Assembly (NCBI GenBank): GCA_019843655.1
Contig: JACDQD010000005.1
Location: 1,391,575 to 1,455,574 of the forward strand
Reading direction: 5' to 3'
DNA from: Lethocerus indicus
Taxonomy: Eukaryota; Arthropoda; Insecta; Hemiptera; Belostomatidae
Length of the DNA: 64,000 bases
Each line of letters opens with the position of its first letter. The stretch's first letter is position 1. The notes below the pieces were generated by a model that had not been told where the DNA came from, made no database searches, and was given only the letters and a program-made list of their open reading frames with translations. Below are positions 1-13,047 of the stretch, in pieces. A program made the position numbers and the translations under genes.

Positions 1-78
1 ACTCGAGATGAACATTGCCAAAAAGGGTGACCTTGCAACTTTGGGGGGAGTCGTTAATGGGTTTCTTTTAATTTCGTA

Positions 79-133
79 TATTTCGCGTGTTTCTGTCTCC
101 TCTCGCCGGTTCCGTCTTTCGCTAGACCGGTTT
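79..133. mobile_element. Foldback family scrap
   Basis: TTTCGCGTGTTTCTGTCTCC, then CGCCGGTTCCGTCTTTCGCT and AGACCGGTTTG: the outer part of one arm. Nothing else of the element remains nearby. Confidence 0.65.
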
Positions 134-3050
134 GTGCTAGAAATCTACAAACTAACAATCTAGACTTTTAATTTATCGTACAATCGGCATCAAAGTTACG
201 TTGTGTTCCGTTTCTGATTGATAAGAAAGAGCGCAAAACTACTAATATTTCCTCTAATTGGCCAATTAGTGGGTAAAAAGAATTTTTCTTTTATTAAACT
301 CTTTTTCATCCGCCCATTTTTGCACACCTTCTACTTGTTGTTGCTGATTAATGACTCGCGTAATTAAATCGCGACCATTCAACCGAGTTAATTTCCCATT
401 TTTTTGATCCATTATTGATTATCCCTTGAGTATTGAGTATACCTTGACGACAGTATGGAATACGGCTGGAATTATCCTTGGCGCTCGGTATAATTTTTCG
501 CCAAATATGGCTATGCGTTCTCCAGAGTGTCGCCTCGTTAAAATATTTATCGACTATTTAATTACAGACAATGATAACCAACTTCGGTTACTCTTAGGGA
601 GCGAAACTCGGGTGACTTTAAGGCCGGGTAGAGAAAGGTAGTCCGAAACATTAATTGAGGAATACAAATAATATAGTCGTATAGTTCATGACCTTGTTTA
701 TCCTTCTGTCCATTCTTCACCTCTTTTACTTCAGATATTCTATAAGTTCAGATTTAATATAAGTTTTTTCCATATCTCATTGAAGTGTCGTACGAACACA
801 CTAAAATTCTTGGAAAATTGACAGTCATTGGTGCTTTGCTCGAAATTCGTCTACGTCGTACTTTTATATTCGTATGAAAATACAATTATTAGTATTTGAA
901 TAGGCGGCCGATAGCCGCTGGGAATTAAGAGACCGGCGAACGGCCTCGACACGATTATTATATCGTGACCGATGGAATCGATCTAGGCGTTAATCGAACC
1001 GCAAATGTATCACTAATGCCCCTCTACGGGATGGAAATTCAAAATGGAAATCCGGGTTCACTGAAGTGTTTTTGGAGAATCTAATATAAAAGCGCCCGAT
1101 TATTAACGAATTTTTCCTATCTTTTCAAATTTAGCCTAAACCGCCCATATACATCGAATATTCGCATTGACCGATATGACGTCATTGAAAATTAATTTCA
1201 CCATCGTAACTGGTCATAAATGTTTTATAGGAAGAAAGGTTGGATAGGGAAATTTCTTTACAATTCATAACGATTGGACAAGATATCTGAAGACGCACAA
1301 ATTGTTTTCTGAAACGAACTATCGTCAATTCCGTAATTCCACTTCTGTCATATCATAAAAATGGATACATAAAGGCCAATTACATTGACTTATTAATTAT
1401 TTGTACGCCTCCAATTACAGCTAGATGTTGTGTCCCGGAGAAGAATATTGAAAACTTACGAGCGTACTGACTTAGTTGGTCGCTATTTTCAACATTGTTC
1501 ATTTCTATAAATATTGAATATTTGAAATGACTTATTGTTAATATTCTCCTGTAGCGAATTATAACGCCATTTGGATCCGAAAATCGTTTGTTTCTGTTCC
1601 ACCAACGCTCAACAGATGGCGACATTGTCTCCCCTATATATAAAACCTCGGTTCCGATTTAACTTTGTTCCAGTTCAGCGTGAAATAATTCACTCTGGGG
1701 GTAAAAAAAATTGATACGTTAAATGAAAAAAAAAAATTATCTACAGATAGGCGATAAGCGCGGTAACACCAATATACTATCACATACAGAAAACGTATCC
1801 GAGGAATTCCTGCACATGCGGTAGTACGTACTAGTTAGTTTTTTACAGGATTAAACTGACTGCAGAGAGTAAGAGAGATAAAATTGTAAACGCAGAAAGC
1901 TGCACATTGCACTGACCGTATCATCGATATGTATTTCATCAGATTTTTCATTGTGAGCCGGAGAAAGGTCGCGCTGTATATTAATTAAGGTTCAGTCCCG
2001 TTATGCAACTATAATTGCTTATAATGTCCTATGCGATACCTTTGACGGCGTTGGCTTATTTTTATTTGTATTTTTTTCCTGGTTTTATTCTCTTAAATAC
2101 AGTTATAAACACTGCGATTTAACATATCTGGAATGCCTTATAAATGAATTGCCGGCGACTCTATCAATGGAAGGAAAGTCCATAAAACAGTAACTAATGA
2201 AAAAACCGGCAGATATTAGACTGGTGTTATTAAGAAAATTGACTTTTGTACGAACGGATTCCAGTAACGAACGAAAACTTCCCGGCGCATGGCACCCCTG
2301 GGCGGGGGGTTCAGATTAGGCGTAATTATCGTGTCTAATCGGGAATATCGTTCATTATTACCTGTTGGCCATTTAACGAAGTCATAATTCAATTCTTCGT
2401 GCGAATAATTTCGACTGAACAACAACAAAAATAACTGTACCCGAACAATATTGATTCAGACTCGGGCCTAAGAGGGATAATTTTTGTTCAATCAGGCGAC
2501 CAACGCAACTCCGCTGAACATCGAATAATTGAAAATTGAATAATATACAAAAAAAAATAAATTAAGACAGAATTATAGATATAAATTATAGATAGATAAT
2601 TTATATATAAATTGACTTTTCCATTTTATTTTATTTTTCGTTAATCCAACGAGGAAACTCCTTTGTCCGTAATAATGGCCCGGAGCCGTGAACGGCGATC
2701 AAGACGGCAGTGACCCTTTCATTCCGCCATAGTTTTTCTTATGCACCGATTTTCAATGACCTCAGGCCCCTTCCCAGTAATAAATCCGCAGCGCGCGATA
2801 AAGTTTCGTACTTTTATTGTTGTCTCGGACCTTGAGTCGGAAGAAATTTGCTTTCCGCAGACCCTGACGGTCATGCGGGCCGAAACGGCACAAGTGATGA
2901 TGGCCCTCCGAAAAGGTATAAAAAATGAATATAACATCTTTGATTGATGTTTTTTAACTATTTAAACGTTTCACGCCTTTTGAGGGGCCGAAAAAAGGCG
3001 ATTTTCGTTTCGATTTCGATTTCGATTATGCATTTTGCAAAAAAGAGCGA
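134..3050. other. Unannotated stretch
   Basis: CpG-containing sequence without a recognisable gene. Overlapping ORFs on both strands at 2719-2947 are open for about 70 codons. The plus frame reads SDLESEEICFPQ then RAETAQVMMALRK before a possible donor GTATAA, but I do not recognise it. TATATATAAAA-type sequence at 1634-1643 has no partner gene. Confidence 0.4.
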
Positions 3051-3222
3051 CCCAATATCATATATCAACAGAGAAACTGTATACTATATAATCCATTGAT
3101 ATATCTCAAAAAGTTTTTGAATTTTATGAATCATTGAAAGAAGTACTATAACAAATTAGTTCATTAATATTTAAATGCTGGTTTCATATATCTTCTTTTT
3201 GTATATCAAATTTCATATTCAT

Positions 3223-3334
<112 letters not shown>

Positions 3335-4646
3335 AGATATCAGTCTGACTATTTTCTTTTAAAGCTTTAAACTCTGTTAATTAGAGAATATGTTCTCAAC
3401 ACCATTCCATCAGATTATTGAAATTTCAAAATGTATTAACATCTATTAAATTTCTCAACTTAAATACTGTCCCTAGATTGTTTAGATCTACAAAATAAAT
3501 ATAGACGTACCTGTATTTTTTATATAATTCAACAGAAATCAACAAATTATTTCTCAATTAAATAACACACACATTTTATAAACTTTCCAATACTTTAATT
3601 AGAACTCTGATACTTCCTTATCTCAAAATTGACATTACTATTTCATTAGTGTTGAAGTAATTGTGATATTCTAGTTAGTCAATACAAAAAGGAAGTAAAC
3701 ATAAAATGTAATCAAAGGTGTTTTAATGAAAGATATAAAATATTTTCTTTAATTCAATACTGAAATTAATTAATTATTTTAATATAATACAAATGTATCT
3801 TCTAATGTAAATGTGTTCTGATTAATTCAAACCCAGTTCTTGGATCCAAATATTGTCACTAAGAATAGCTATAGAAAATCAAGGATTACAGATGTAGTAT
3901 CATTTTAATAGTGTCAATGAGGGGTTATTTATATTAATAAAGTATTTGATATCACTATATTAATTATATTACTGCAAGTAACACAATTTTAAACATTACA
4001 AAATATGGCAACAGTTTAATGCAAGAATTAGGGACCTGTATTGAGCTGTTATTAAATAATATAATCTTTGAAAGTGTTTGATTAATTGGTAAATAATTTT
4101 AGATTTTTCAGTTATGAAATTGAAACATTTTGATTTGTACAAATCAAAGCACTACCATATAGGAATTTTTGTTACACCAACACAAAATAAATAAATACAC
4201 ACACACACACCCAGGCTCACACGCTTACATTACACTGAATAAATAAATTCTATGCAATTGCACAGAATAAATAATTTAAATCAATATGAATTTGTTTGAA
4301 TTTTCTAAATTATTAATGCAAACACCATTATTCTTTTATTAAAATATAATTTGTACAATTTCATTTCATTAATGCCTACCTACTTAATGGCACTTAAATG
4401 GTAATTAAAGATAATATTTCCATTTATTGAGTGTATACTGATTTTTGTAATAAGGAATACTATTACATAAATATGTTATTGTAATAAACACAAGTGTGCT
4501 TTTGGCAATAATCTAGTATAATTACCTATTCCAAAATGAATCTTGTTTGTGAATTCATAAATAAATCACAGTTTAAATTCTTCAAAACATGCAATGTTCT
4601 TCATGAATATATGAGACTAATGTTTGTAATTATTTTATTTTTCTAG

Positions 4647-4740
4647 ATTCACCAGCCCGAAGTACTGAATGGTTTTATTGAAGATTTTGAGCCTCAGAAG
4701 AATTATAAACATGCTGAGAGTTGTGTGCAGTGTCTAACAG
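4647..4740 (+). CDS. Candidate internal exon of an unidentified gene
   Basis: 94 bases between TTTTTCTAG and GTATTG. Only one frame is open: IHQPEVLNGFIEDFEP, then NYKHAESCVQCLTG. It lies near the end of a CpG-poor, AT-rich block (about 3.05-4.78 kb) that resembles RTF1 intron sequence and stands out from its CpG-rich surroundings. I do not recognise the protein. No partner exon with matching phase is obvious, so it may be part of a gene outside the window or chance. Confidence 0.3.
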
Positions 4741-5321
4741 GTATTGCAATATAAAAATTATATCCATAACTGTACGATACATACGGGAGATATTTACATA
4801 ATGCTAAAATATGCGATCAGGTCCGTGTATAGCATAACAGCGTGGTCAAGGATGTGTCAACAAGAAGTTTCTTTATGGTGAACGTTGTGTTTAGTAACCT
4901 CTGTCTGAATCCATTTCACCTTGTAGTCCGCACAATTTCCTCTATGGGTTTGAACTTCGAGAATTCCTGGGGCGCGTATAATTTATGAAAAAAATATTTC
5001 GCAGAATGTATATTCGATCGAACAGGACATGTGAATTTATAGCGCCCCCTCCAATTATAAAACAGTTCCTGGGAACAAATATTTCCGTTTATTGTCTATA
5101 ATCAGTCCTTTATTGTCATCAATGGTATTGTAATTTAATATTCAGGTGGTTAAAGATTCAGGATATTCAAAATTCAAATCATTAAGATTTAGAAGGTATT
5201 TGGGAAAGTAAATTATGGTATTCTTTTTTGCTGCCGCCTGCAAATTAAATACTTTAAACGGAATTAAACCAACAATATTCCGAATTGAGAACTTCATAAG
5301 CAGTGAATATGAACAATTTGA

Positions 5322-5850
5322 CCCTTTGCAGTCGGCGACTTTTTCGGCCGATCAACAAGGGTACAAATGAAACAATCTTATACATAAATTATCTTATAAA
5401 AACGTTATATTTTATTTTAATATACCTGTTTTGTGGTCTGCGAAGGGTACCTGGAATACCGTAGGTTCGTGGTGTTTCTGTCTCCCCTCGCTGGTTTCGG
5501 CTGCTCGCCATTTTCAGTAGCGGTGTTAGTCACTGTTGGCACTTTGGATGTTTTTTGGGCATCCTCACTGCACTGTTACTTTCACTTGTACTCCTACTTT
5601 TACTTGCACTAGTACAAGTGAAAGTAACAGTGCAGTGAGGATGCCCGAAAAACATCCAAAGTGCCAACAGAAGATGGCGAGCAGCCGAAACCAGCGAGAG
5701 GAGACAGAAACACCACGAACCTACGGTTATATTTTATCTTAAGAGTTTATATATATATTTACTCCTTTAACAATGTAATTTCGCAAACTTAATCCGACCT
5801 GTCGCGCGAAACGCCGTGGCGACTGAGAGTCGCCTTCCGACCGCAAAGGG
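5322..5850. mobile_element. piggyBac-type MITE (family 2) split by a foldback element
   Basis: Ends match in inverted orientation: left CCCTTTGCAGTCGG after TTGA (5318-5321), and right, read inverted, CCCTTTGCGGTCGG next to TTAA (5851-5854). A CGACT block is also shared inside both ends. Subtracting the foldback insert and its target duplication (5404-5742) leaves about 207 bp, a normal MITE size. The outer element is therefore older than the insert. Confidence 0.75.
5421..5725. mobile_element. Foldback element, full copy
   Basis: About 305 bp. A one-sided tail (starting TATACCTGTTTTGTGG) leads into an arm that begins near CCGTAGGTTCGTGG (5459) and runs to about 5591. After a short loop it returns as an inverted arm ending CCTACG. 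The flanks repeat GTTATATTTTATTTTAA (5404-5420) and GTTATATTTTATCTTAA (5726-5742), a 17-bp duplication with one mismatch. The right arm lacks a short block (GACTAACACCGCTACTG) present in other copies. Non-coding; small ORFs across it are by-products of the palindrome. Confidence 0.85.
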
Positions 5851-5996
5851 TTAAAGGGCGAGTTTTATGTCTGTACAATTCCTGTTGTTTCTGTTAAAAG
5901 AGTAACAAGCATTGTTCATTCTTGGTTTGTTACGTTTGCATCTTATATTTTCAATAGGCTTTATTATATTGCTTTAAGAGTGTGAACATCGAACAG

Positions 5997-6153
5997 TTCT
6001 GCGACGCGGATTTTCTACGTTACCGTCGTTTATTCAGTCGTCCTGAGGCTCACATGGCGTCCCACGAGATATCGCAAGGAATACAGGCATATCTCCAAGC
6101 ATCTAGGCCGAGGTGCAGCGTGTTGGAACCGAGTGAAAGGCGAATGCACGCAG
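5997..6153 (+). CDS. Weak candidate exon
   Basis: Bounded by CGAACAG and CAG|GTGAGC, a good donor. Two frames are open: one reads LTWRPTRYRKEYRHISKHLG then CWNRVKGECTQ, the other (open from upstream) HEISQGIQAYLQASRPRCS. I recognise neither, and neither phase joins cleanly to the exon at 4647. Listed only because of the strong donor and openness in both frames. Confidence 0.15.
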
Positions 6154-6599
6154 GTGAGCAGGCAGGGGACACTTCCTACTGCGTCTTTGAATCTCATAAA
6201 TCCATTATAAATATCGGGAGATAATAAACATACCTCCGAGCTTTTTTAATATATATATGTACATGGTGACCTCAGCCCTGCTGTAGCGGTGGGACGACAT
6301 TTTTCTGTGTAGCAGTCATCAAAAACTGAAAAAAAAATGCATTAAAGTCTTTTATCATACTCATTTTTTATGATTCCCCTTTAAAATTCCGTACTGAGAC
6401 GCTACAAATTGATACTTAGTCGCAGATACTGGCTGCACTTTAAACACAAAAAAGCGATTATCGGACAATAGATCAACACTAGGTTTAAACGATAAAGGAC
6501 TACTGTAGTTTTCACATTTTTCTGTCTCCTCTCGGCTGCTCACCATCTTCAGTAGCGGCGTGAGTGTCACTGACTTCACATGTACTGCCCGGACGTACG

Positions 6600-7900
6600 G
6601 CATTTTAGCCGTTATTTGTCGCTACAATGCACGATTGTATTGCAAAAACCGGTTACAGACCCGGTTTTTCAATGAAAAACCTGTATTTGGACCCACTATT
6701 CAGCCACGATTTGCTATTATAAACAGTTTATTAGACCTATTCTTGAAGTGAAATACCACTTTTTATTCCTGAATTTACACAAAAAAACCGCTATTTTTCG
6801 GAGAAAACCGGTTTTTAGATTCGATTTTGCAGTGAAAAACCGGCTTTTTAAACCTAATTGTACGATGAAATCTGTTTGTTAGACCATCTCACCTGGGAAC
6901 TTTTGACCGAATATTGGACAAATCCGGGAACGTTTTTTATTTCCGTTTTTTTTTAAACCTGTCTGAAATATAACCGAACAAGCGGTTGAAGGTAAGAGAT
7001 CACAGATGTGATTATAGCATTCCGAACCCTCTCCCAAACTATCTAAATCTTATATCAAGATGATGATCAATCAGGCATTTTATCTTTTATCGGACTGTAT
7101 AGCACTGTACCGCTAATTCGCGTAGACACTGTTCAATAAGATAAATTGTAAATTGAAATTACTTTTCGATTAGAAATGAAAAAAAAACCCGTCGCAGTTC
7201 CGCATTTAGTGGTACATCAAGGTTTCGTGGCCTGTTGAAGGCAAGAGTAAGCAATAAATAAACTGGGCGGTAGTAGTGGACTCAGTGGAGATTTTCTGCC
7301 CACGTCCCCATTGCCAACTAGATAGAAATGCTTATTAACTGCTCCATTTGCACTTTTAATCCACTTTATTCGCCCGTGTCCAAACAAAGAGCGCTGTCAG
7401 AGAAATCTCAAACATTTACGACACCGAAAGTGCAACACTTTACTGTAATTCGTTTAAATACTAACTTATGTTTTACCATAAATGCGAATATACAACACGA
7501 CTGTCTTTATTTTTTACAGACGATCGTCCGCACGTACAGATTGGATAAAACCTGGTATATGCAGGACCCCAATGTAGGTCTTAACTCTTCAGCCTGATTA
7601 GTAAGGGTTACAGAAAATTGGCCAGTGGGGAGGTTCAGATTTGGCAGCAGACAATTTGAATTATATACGCACTATCGCGGGGCCCTAGGTGACGAGCTTT
7701 ACCATACTGTACAGGAATTTAGAGGACAGAGGAAAAACGGGTAAGAAAATCACATTTATAAAATAATATTATAATTTACTACTTAAAAATGAATTACAAA
7801 CAACGAGGCCAAATGGGACTACATTGAGCGGCCTCAGGTCCAAGTATGGGAAGGAACTCTGCATAGGGAGGACGGGGGAGAGCGGGATCGTGGGGTAGGA
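6600..7900. other. Unannotated stretch
   Basis: Several AAAACCGGTTTTT-like motifs recur at 6645-6850 and resemble 18890-18930, possibly an old repeat. A short plus-strand ORF (7328-7597) ends TIVRTYRLDKTWYMQDPN after a TTTTTACAG; it could be an exon but is unrecognised. The 7.75-7.91 kb part is the expected 3' UTR of cuticle gene A; no AATAAA was found. Confidence 0.4.
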
Positions 7901-7910
7901 GGGTGGAGTC

Positions 7911-10900
7911 TCAGTGGAGGAGGGCCAGGTGGGAGGCACTCCTGGCGATGGGGATAGGGGCGGCAGTCACTGCCACGGCCGGGGCGGCGGTCACGGCGGC
8001 GATGGCGGGGGCAGCGGTAACGGTGGCCAGGGTGGGGGCGGCGGCCACCAGCCCGTGGCTGGCGTGCGAGCTCACTACACCGACGGAGGACCAGCGGGTG
8101 TCCACGATAGCGGGGGCGGCGGTCCCGGAGACGACGACCGCGGGGCGGCGGTGGCGGCGATGACGGCGGAGCGGCGTGTTCAACGTGGGCGACGTGGGCT
8201 ACGGCGGGGGTTACGTGAGCGACCACGGCGGGGGCGGGTGTAGCGGCGATGACCGCGTGTTCGACGTGGGCGACGGCGGGGGCAGCGTGAGCGATGACGG
8301 CGGGGGCGGCGTGAGCAACTACGGCGGGGCCGGCGTGAGCGACGACGGCGGGGCGGCGGTGGCAGCGATGACGGCGTGGTCAAGGTGCGCGACGTGGGCT
8401 ACCGGGGTTACGTGGGCGACGGAAGATACGTGCGCGACGGCGGGAGCGGCGGTGGCAGCGATGACGGCGGGGGCGGCGTGAGCGACGACGGCGGGGGCGG
8501 CGGTGGCAGCGATGAAGGCGGGTGCGGCGGTTCCGGCGATGACGGCGGGGGCGGCGTGAGCGACCAGAGCGGGGGCGGCGGTACCGGCGATAACGGCGGC
8601 GGGTGCGTGGGCGACGGCTACGGCGGGGGCGTGATGTAAGGAAGTGGTCTGGACCAGTTTGGGGGTGGCGGCGTGGTCACGGACGACGGCGGCGGCGTGG
8701 GCTTCGGCCTGGGCGTGGACGGCGGCTTTGGCGCGCACTTCCGATTCCAATCTGGCGTCGGAGGCGGCTGCGGCAGCGGCGGCGGCCTTGGCTTCGGCCT
8801 CGATGCGGGCCGCTTCCGCTTCCCTGGACTGTTCAGCGGCCTTGGCGGCGGCGGCGGCGCTGGCCTCGGACTGGGCGAGGGCGTGAGCGGCGACGGCGGC
8901 GCTAGCCTCGGACTCGGCGCGGGCGTGGGCGGCTACCAGGGCCTGGGCCTCGGAGGCGGCGCGGGCGCGGGCTTCTTCGTGGGTGGCGGCTACGGCGGCG
9001 GAGGCGGCCTTGATGCTGGCGGCGGTCTCTACGTGAGCGGTGGCGGCGGCGTCGGCCGCGGCGGCGTCGGCGACGGCCAACTTAGCGCTGTCTACGACTC
9101 CGACGGTGTGGGTGGTGGCGACGGCGGCACCGCCGATCAGACCGACGGCGGGTGCGGCGTGGGCGATGGCTCCGTGCGTGTGGACGGCCACGGGGGCGGC
9201 AGTGGCGGCGATGACGGCGGGAGCGGCGGTGGCGGTGTAGAGGGCGGGGCGGCGTGGCCGACGACGAGGGAGCGGCGGTGGCGGAGACGATGGCGGGAGC
9301 TGCGGTGGCGGCGATGATGCCGGAACCGCCGTGAGTTATAACGGCGGGGCGACGGTGGCTCGGACGATGGGTGCGTGTACCTCGACTCCGGCCACTACGG
9401 GCTTGACGACGGCGGAGGTGTAGCCGGTGACTACGGGTCTGTGGTCGTAGTGTACGGTCTTAGTGAGGGCGACGGCGGGCACTGAGGCTACGCGGGCGCC
9501 GACCAGGCCGTGTGAGGCTGCCGATGACCAGTGGCTGGTGGCCACTACCGCGGGTGCCGAGAGGGCCACTGCCGGGCCGGTGTGTACCGCGTGTACTGAG
9601 GGTACGGCCGCCGCTATCTTGGTCACTACTGGGCTGTGCTTGATGATGGTGCCGTGTTCCCAGGACACGTGGTGCCCGATGCTGCAGCTACCGAGAGAGG
9701 CGACGGCCAACAACACCACCTACCATAAAACGGAGCCTATTATTTTCTAAATTAACGGACTAATAATTAAAATAACTAGAGCGATTATACTACTCATTAC
9801 GTATGGTCATCCGGGTTTCGTAGGCATTGTTGCATTATGGTCGGGCGGTCTCAGGACGCTTAGAGTCGTGTCGCTAATTGAGAGCTATTAATAAAATGCT
9901 AAACGAGGTTGAGCGAGCCAATGCGGATCTCGAGTTTTTACCGGCACGGTGTACGGGCGTGGTCGAATTACACTGTAATTGGGTTTAGCCCACGAGGGGC
10001 GGAATGCAGATTACTGTAATAAACCGGCGAGCTTTCGATTGATGGCGGGGTAGGGAGGGGCCGTTTATAGCGGACTCGTTTGATGAAAATCGGTCTAGAA
10101 AAGGGCGCGACCTTGCCCGCCGCGACCTTGGACGAACCGACAAAATTCGCGAAGGAAGGACTTATCTTCCGAGACAATCTCGCTAAGCGATAATAATTCG
10201 TAACGATACTTCCTTTTCATTGTATCAGCGACTATAAAATTACGACGTCTTATAAAATTAGATAAAAGTCCGGCATTGTTACATACGAAGTCGCGATGGG
10301 CGCGTATATAATTGCCGCATGTGAGGGGCGTTAACGATGTCCGAATGCGTATTAACATCGGACCGTTATTCGACTTCCGATTCGTGTGCCCTGCGCGTTC
10401 GTGCCACGTGCCACAAGCGGCCGCCACAATCACGCTTCCGAAGCATGATCCGCGCCGCTCCTGGTCATCGCGGTCCCAAGGACGTTCTTGTTTTTGTCAT
10501 TCGAACGTGCCAAGAATTTCTTCTCTGATTCGCGAAAATAATCTACCGCGAATAACCGTCTAGACATTTTGGCGATAGTAACGATCGAGAATGTAACACC
10601 GAAGAGTTCCTTTTATAGTGTCCCGAAATTTTCCGGATAACGGGAGAGAAAAGGTGAAGGAAGAACGTCTTCGGGATGTCTGAAGATTTACGACGAAATG
10701 GAGGACTTATAGCGTACTTATAATGTCGCCAGAAGTCGTGTTTTTAACATTGTAACTTTCCATTAAATACGACAAAATTAGTGTAGAAAGCCCCGCGGAC
10801 AACATTTGTATATTGTCTACAATATCCTCCTGTGTAGATTCGAAGATAAATACAAGGATTTGTAATTTATAATTTCGGAAGTTATTTTGGAAGCGTAGCA

Positions 10901-12365
10901 AATATCCGACGGTGTGCCCAAGGCGAGTCACATACAACGGTTCTGACCGTTCGGTTTCGGTCTGTGAAACCGGAAGTTTTCGAGCCCGCTTTATTCCGGG
11001 TTATTATTACTAATATTCAACCATAAGCGGTTAGGCGAATAAAGAAAAAAAGAAAGAAAACTGTTAAGGACGTAAAAAAATCCAGGCCCGTACCCGGATA
11101 ATTAGGCGACTGTCGAATATCGTGGACTGCAAAAAATTCGGCGCTGTTGAAAACTTTGAGAGAAAAAAAATGGTCCACGCGTTTCTACTTCAACTTTAGG
11201 GGAAGTATAGGCTAAGTTTTATGGGCTTATGCCGTTTTGCGCAATAGCCGAACCCGTCGCTTTCCTCTAATTTTCAGAAAGGCCTATGTGATTCTCGTTC
11301 CGATATGTTTTAATACACCGATTTTTAAAATTTCGTTCACAAATTTCTGTTCGATTGGACATTTTAAAAATGTACATTTCGCGCAATCAAAATGTTCCTG
11401 ATTGGGCTGAAAACTGTCGCGACTACCGACACGATTAATGGGAGAAAAGTTGCACCTAAATAAAAATCGGTTCTGAGTGTAATATTTTGAGACACAAATC
11501 GCAATTTTTCTCGCTCTACTTGAAATATTAAGTTTAATTAAGGTATTCACTAGGGCGAAATTCTATTCAGACGGAGCCCTGACGACAGCGCGCGGTAACA
11601 CTTCCGAAACGTCGAAGTGTTTCCTCAGGAGGAAAGGGGGAAAAAACCGTCCCGGTTGATCCCACTGGGGTAGCTTCTGAATTCGGGAAAAATCCCCCTT
11701 AATAACTTCTGCGGGTCATCCCCCGCAAAACGAGATTCTTCCTGATAATTCTTATATTGATGAGAGTGAAAAAAATAAACGCTATGAAAACGAAAAGGCG
11801 GTACATATACGAATTGCAGTCCGTAATGAAATACTCAATTGTTGAACGTTGAAAGAGCCTACACAAATATAGCTTCAACAAATTAATAAATTATTGTGTT
11901 TTTAATTTTTTGAAAAATGATAATGAGCGCGATGCAGACGAGGGTTGAACCTACCCGGTGAATTCCGAATGTTCCGATAGAAAATATTCATATTTAAGAT
12001 TTCGCGCGTTACATCCCCAAAAAGACAATAACAGGACAAGTATATATAAATACGACAAACAGACAGTGCGGTGAGGATGCTCGAAAAACATCCAAAAGTG
12101 ACTAACACCGCTACTGAAGACCGCGAGACAGAAACGCACAAAATCTACTGTATTCCAACCCCTCGCAGACCACAAAACAGTTACGTTAAGCTATTAATAT
12201 TTTGTTTTTATGACTGATCGAATTGATTTTTCAGGCGGTGGCGATGTTCGCGGCGGTAATGAATCGGCGAAGCGTACTCCCGGGGCGGAGTCGTCATTAT
12301 GAGGATGGAAGTGATTGATTGAAAATGTCTCTGCGGTTGATGAATCTCCTTACCAATTTGAACAT
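7911..12365 (-). CDS. Cuticular protein gene A, AAPAV-repeat, two exons
   Basis: Likely secreted structural cuticle protein. Exon 1 (12354-12365) encodes MFKL and ends at donor GTAAGG. Exon 2 (7911-9719) starts after acceptor GGTAG and continues the signal peptide VVLLAVASLGSCSIG. Then follow a His/Val-rich part with KTVHYDHRPVVTGYTSAVVK, a charged alanine-rich helix-like block (about 8660-9100, e.g. AKAAEQSREAEAARIEAEAK), and tandem AAPAV/TAAPA repeats. It ends IARSASHLALLH then TGA. The frame breaks near 9336-9345, 9240-9290 and 8160-8400, mostly where repeat units have GGGG instead of GGGGG. The coding total (1821 nt) is divisible by three and both ends match gene B, so I favour assembly error over a pseudogene. 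No RR chitin-binding consensus is seen. The exact CP family is unresolved. Confidence 0.78.
9720..12353 (-). other. Intron of cuticle gene A
   Basis: 2.6-kb intron following the four-codon exon 1. It is CpG-containing and contains a single-arm foldback copy (12036-12186). No conserved ORF or second promoter is evident. The equivalent gene B intron is only 330 bp, so this one has grown or the other has shrunk. Confidence 0.7.
12036..12186. mobile_element. Foldback family, single reverse arm with tail
   Basis: Reverse arm (CAGTGCGGTGAGGATGC, AAAACATCCAAAAGTG, ACACCGCTACTGAAGA) followed by the tail ATTCCAACCCCTCGCAGACC ending ACAGTTACGTTA. A short AT-rich insert (about 12040-12052) interrupts the inner end. 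It sits in the long intron of cuticle gene A, 170 bp from that gene's first exon. Confidence 0.75.
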
Positions 12366-12372
12366 GGCGATC

Positions 12373-12468
12373 AAGGTAGGTCTGTGCTGGTGCGGAAGCG
12401 ACTTGAACCGTGTCGGGTTTGTCGAATGATATGATCGGCGTGGTCGGTCCCTGTTATATATATATATA
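12373..12468 (-). promoter_or_regulatory. Gene A core promoter and leader motif
   Basis: On the minus strand a TATATA run (12455-12468) lies about 30-40 bases upstream of TCATTC (12424-12429), a match to the arthropod initiator, with the start expected near 12427. The leader motif CAGCACAGACCTACCTT (12373-12389), shared with gene B, lies seven bases before the ATG. Confidence 0.65.
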
Positions 12469-13047
12469 GGGCCGGGGCGTGGCGACCGTCCTTGCCGTCG
12501 TGCCCACCCGGGGCAGATTCCGCCTCCTTCGACACACTAACCAGGACCCAGAACCGGTTTTTCCCGGCCGCCGTTTTATTTTGAGAAATTTATTTATCCA
12601 GCCCGTCTCGTTTATCTTTTTTTATTTTTTTGGGGAGGATTTCCTGAATTCGCTGGAAATAATCCCGGCCCTCCACCCGAACCTTCGGTCCGAGGGATAA
12701 TTTCTGGATAACCGGCTTACCGGGAGCGCCATTAAAGTAGAATCGTATTCTGTCTCCTATCGCAGGTTTGGTCTCTATTTCTTAATCTATAAAGCCCTCT
12801 ACTGCTACATCCCGGCAGATATTCCGGGGTGAAGTGGTTATTTTTCTACTGTAATTTGTCTTACACGGTATTTTTAGTATATTTTTTTAAAAACGATTGA
12901 TTTTTCCAATTTTTCTGGCCGGTGAACTTGAAGGTAGCCCGCGTTTTCGGAGTATATGCATTTTCCTTCCCTACAGGAAGGATTGTATTGTACTATTTTC
13001 TGTATTTAAGTTTTGGAAACGGGAAAGGTAGATTAGGTGGTTTAGGA

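Noticed and set aside
8673..9317. 214-codon Gly-rich plus-strand ORF
   Set aside because: Opposite-strand shadow of the alanine-rich part of cuticle gene A, with no start context or splice support.
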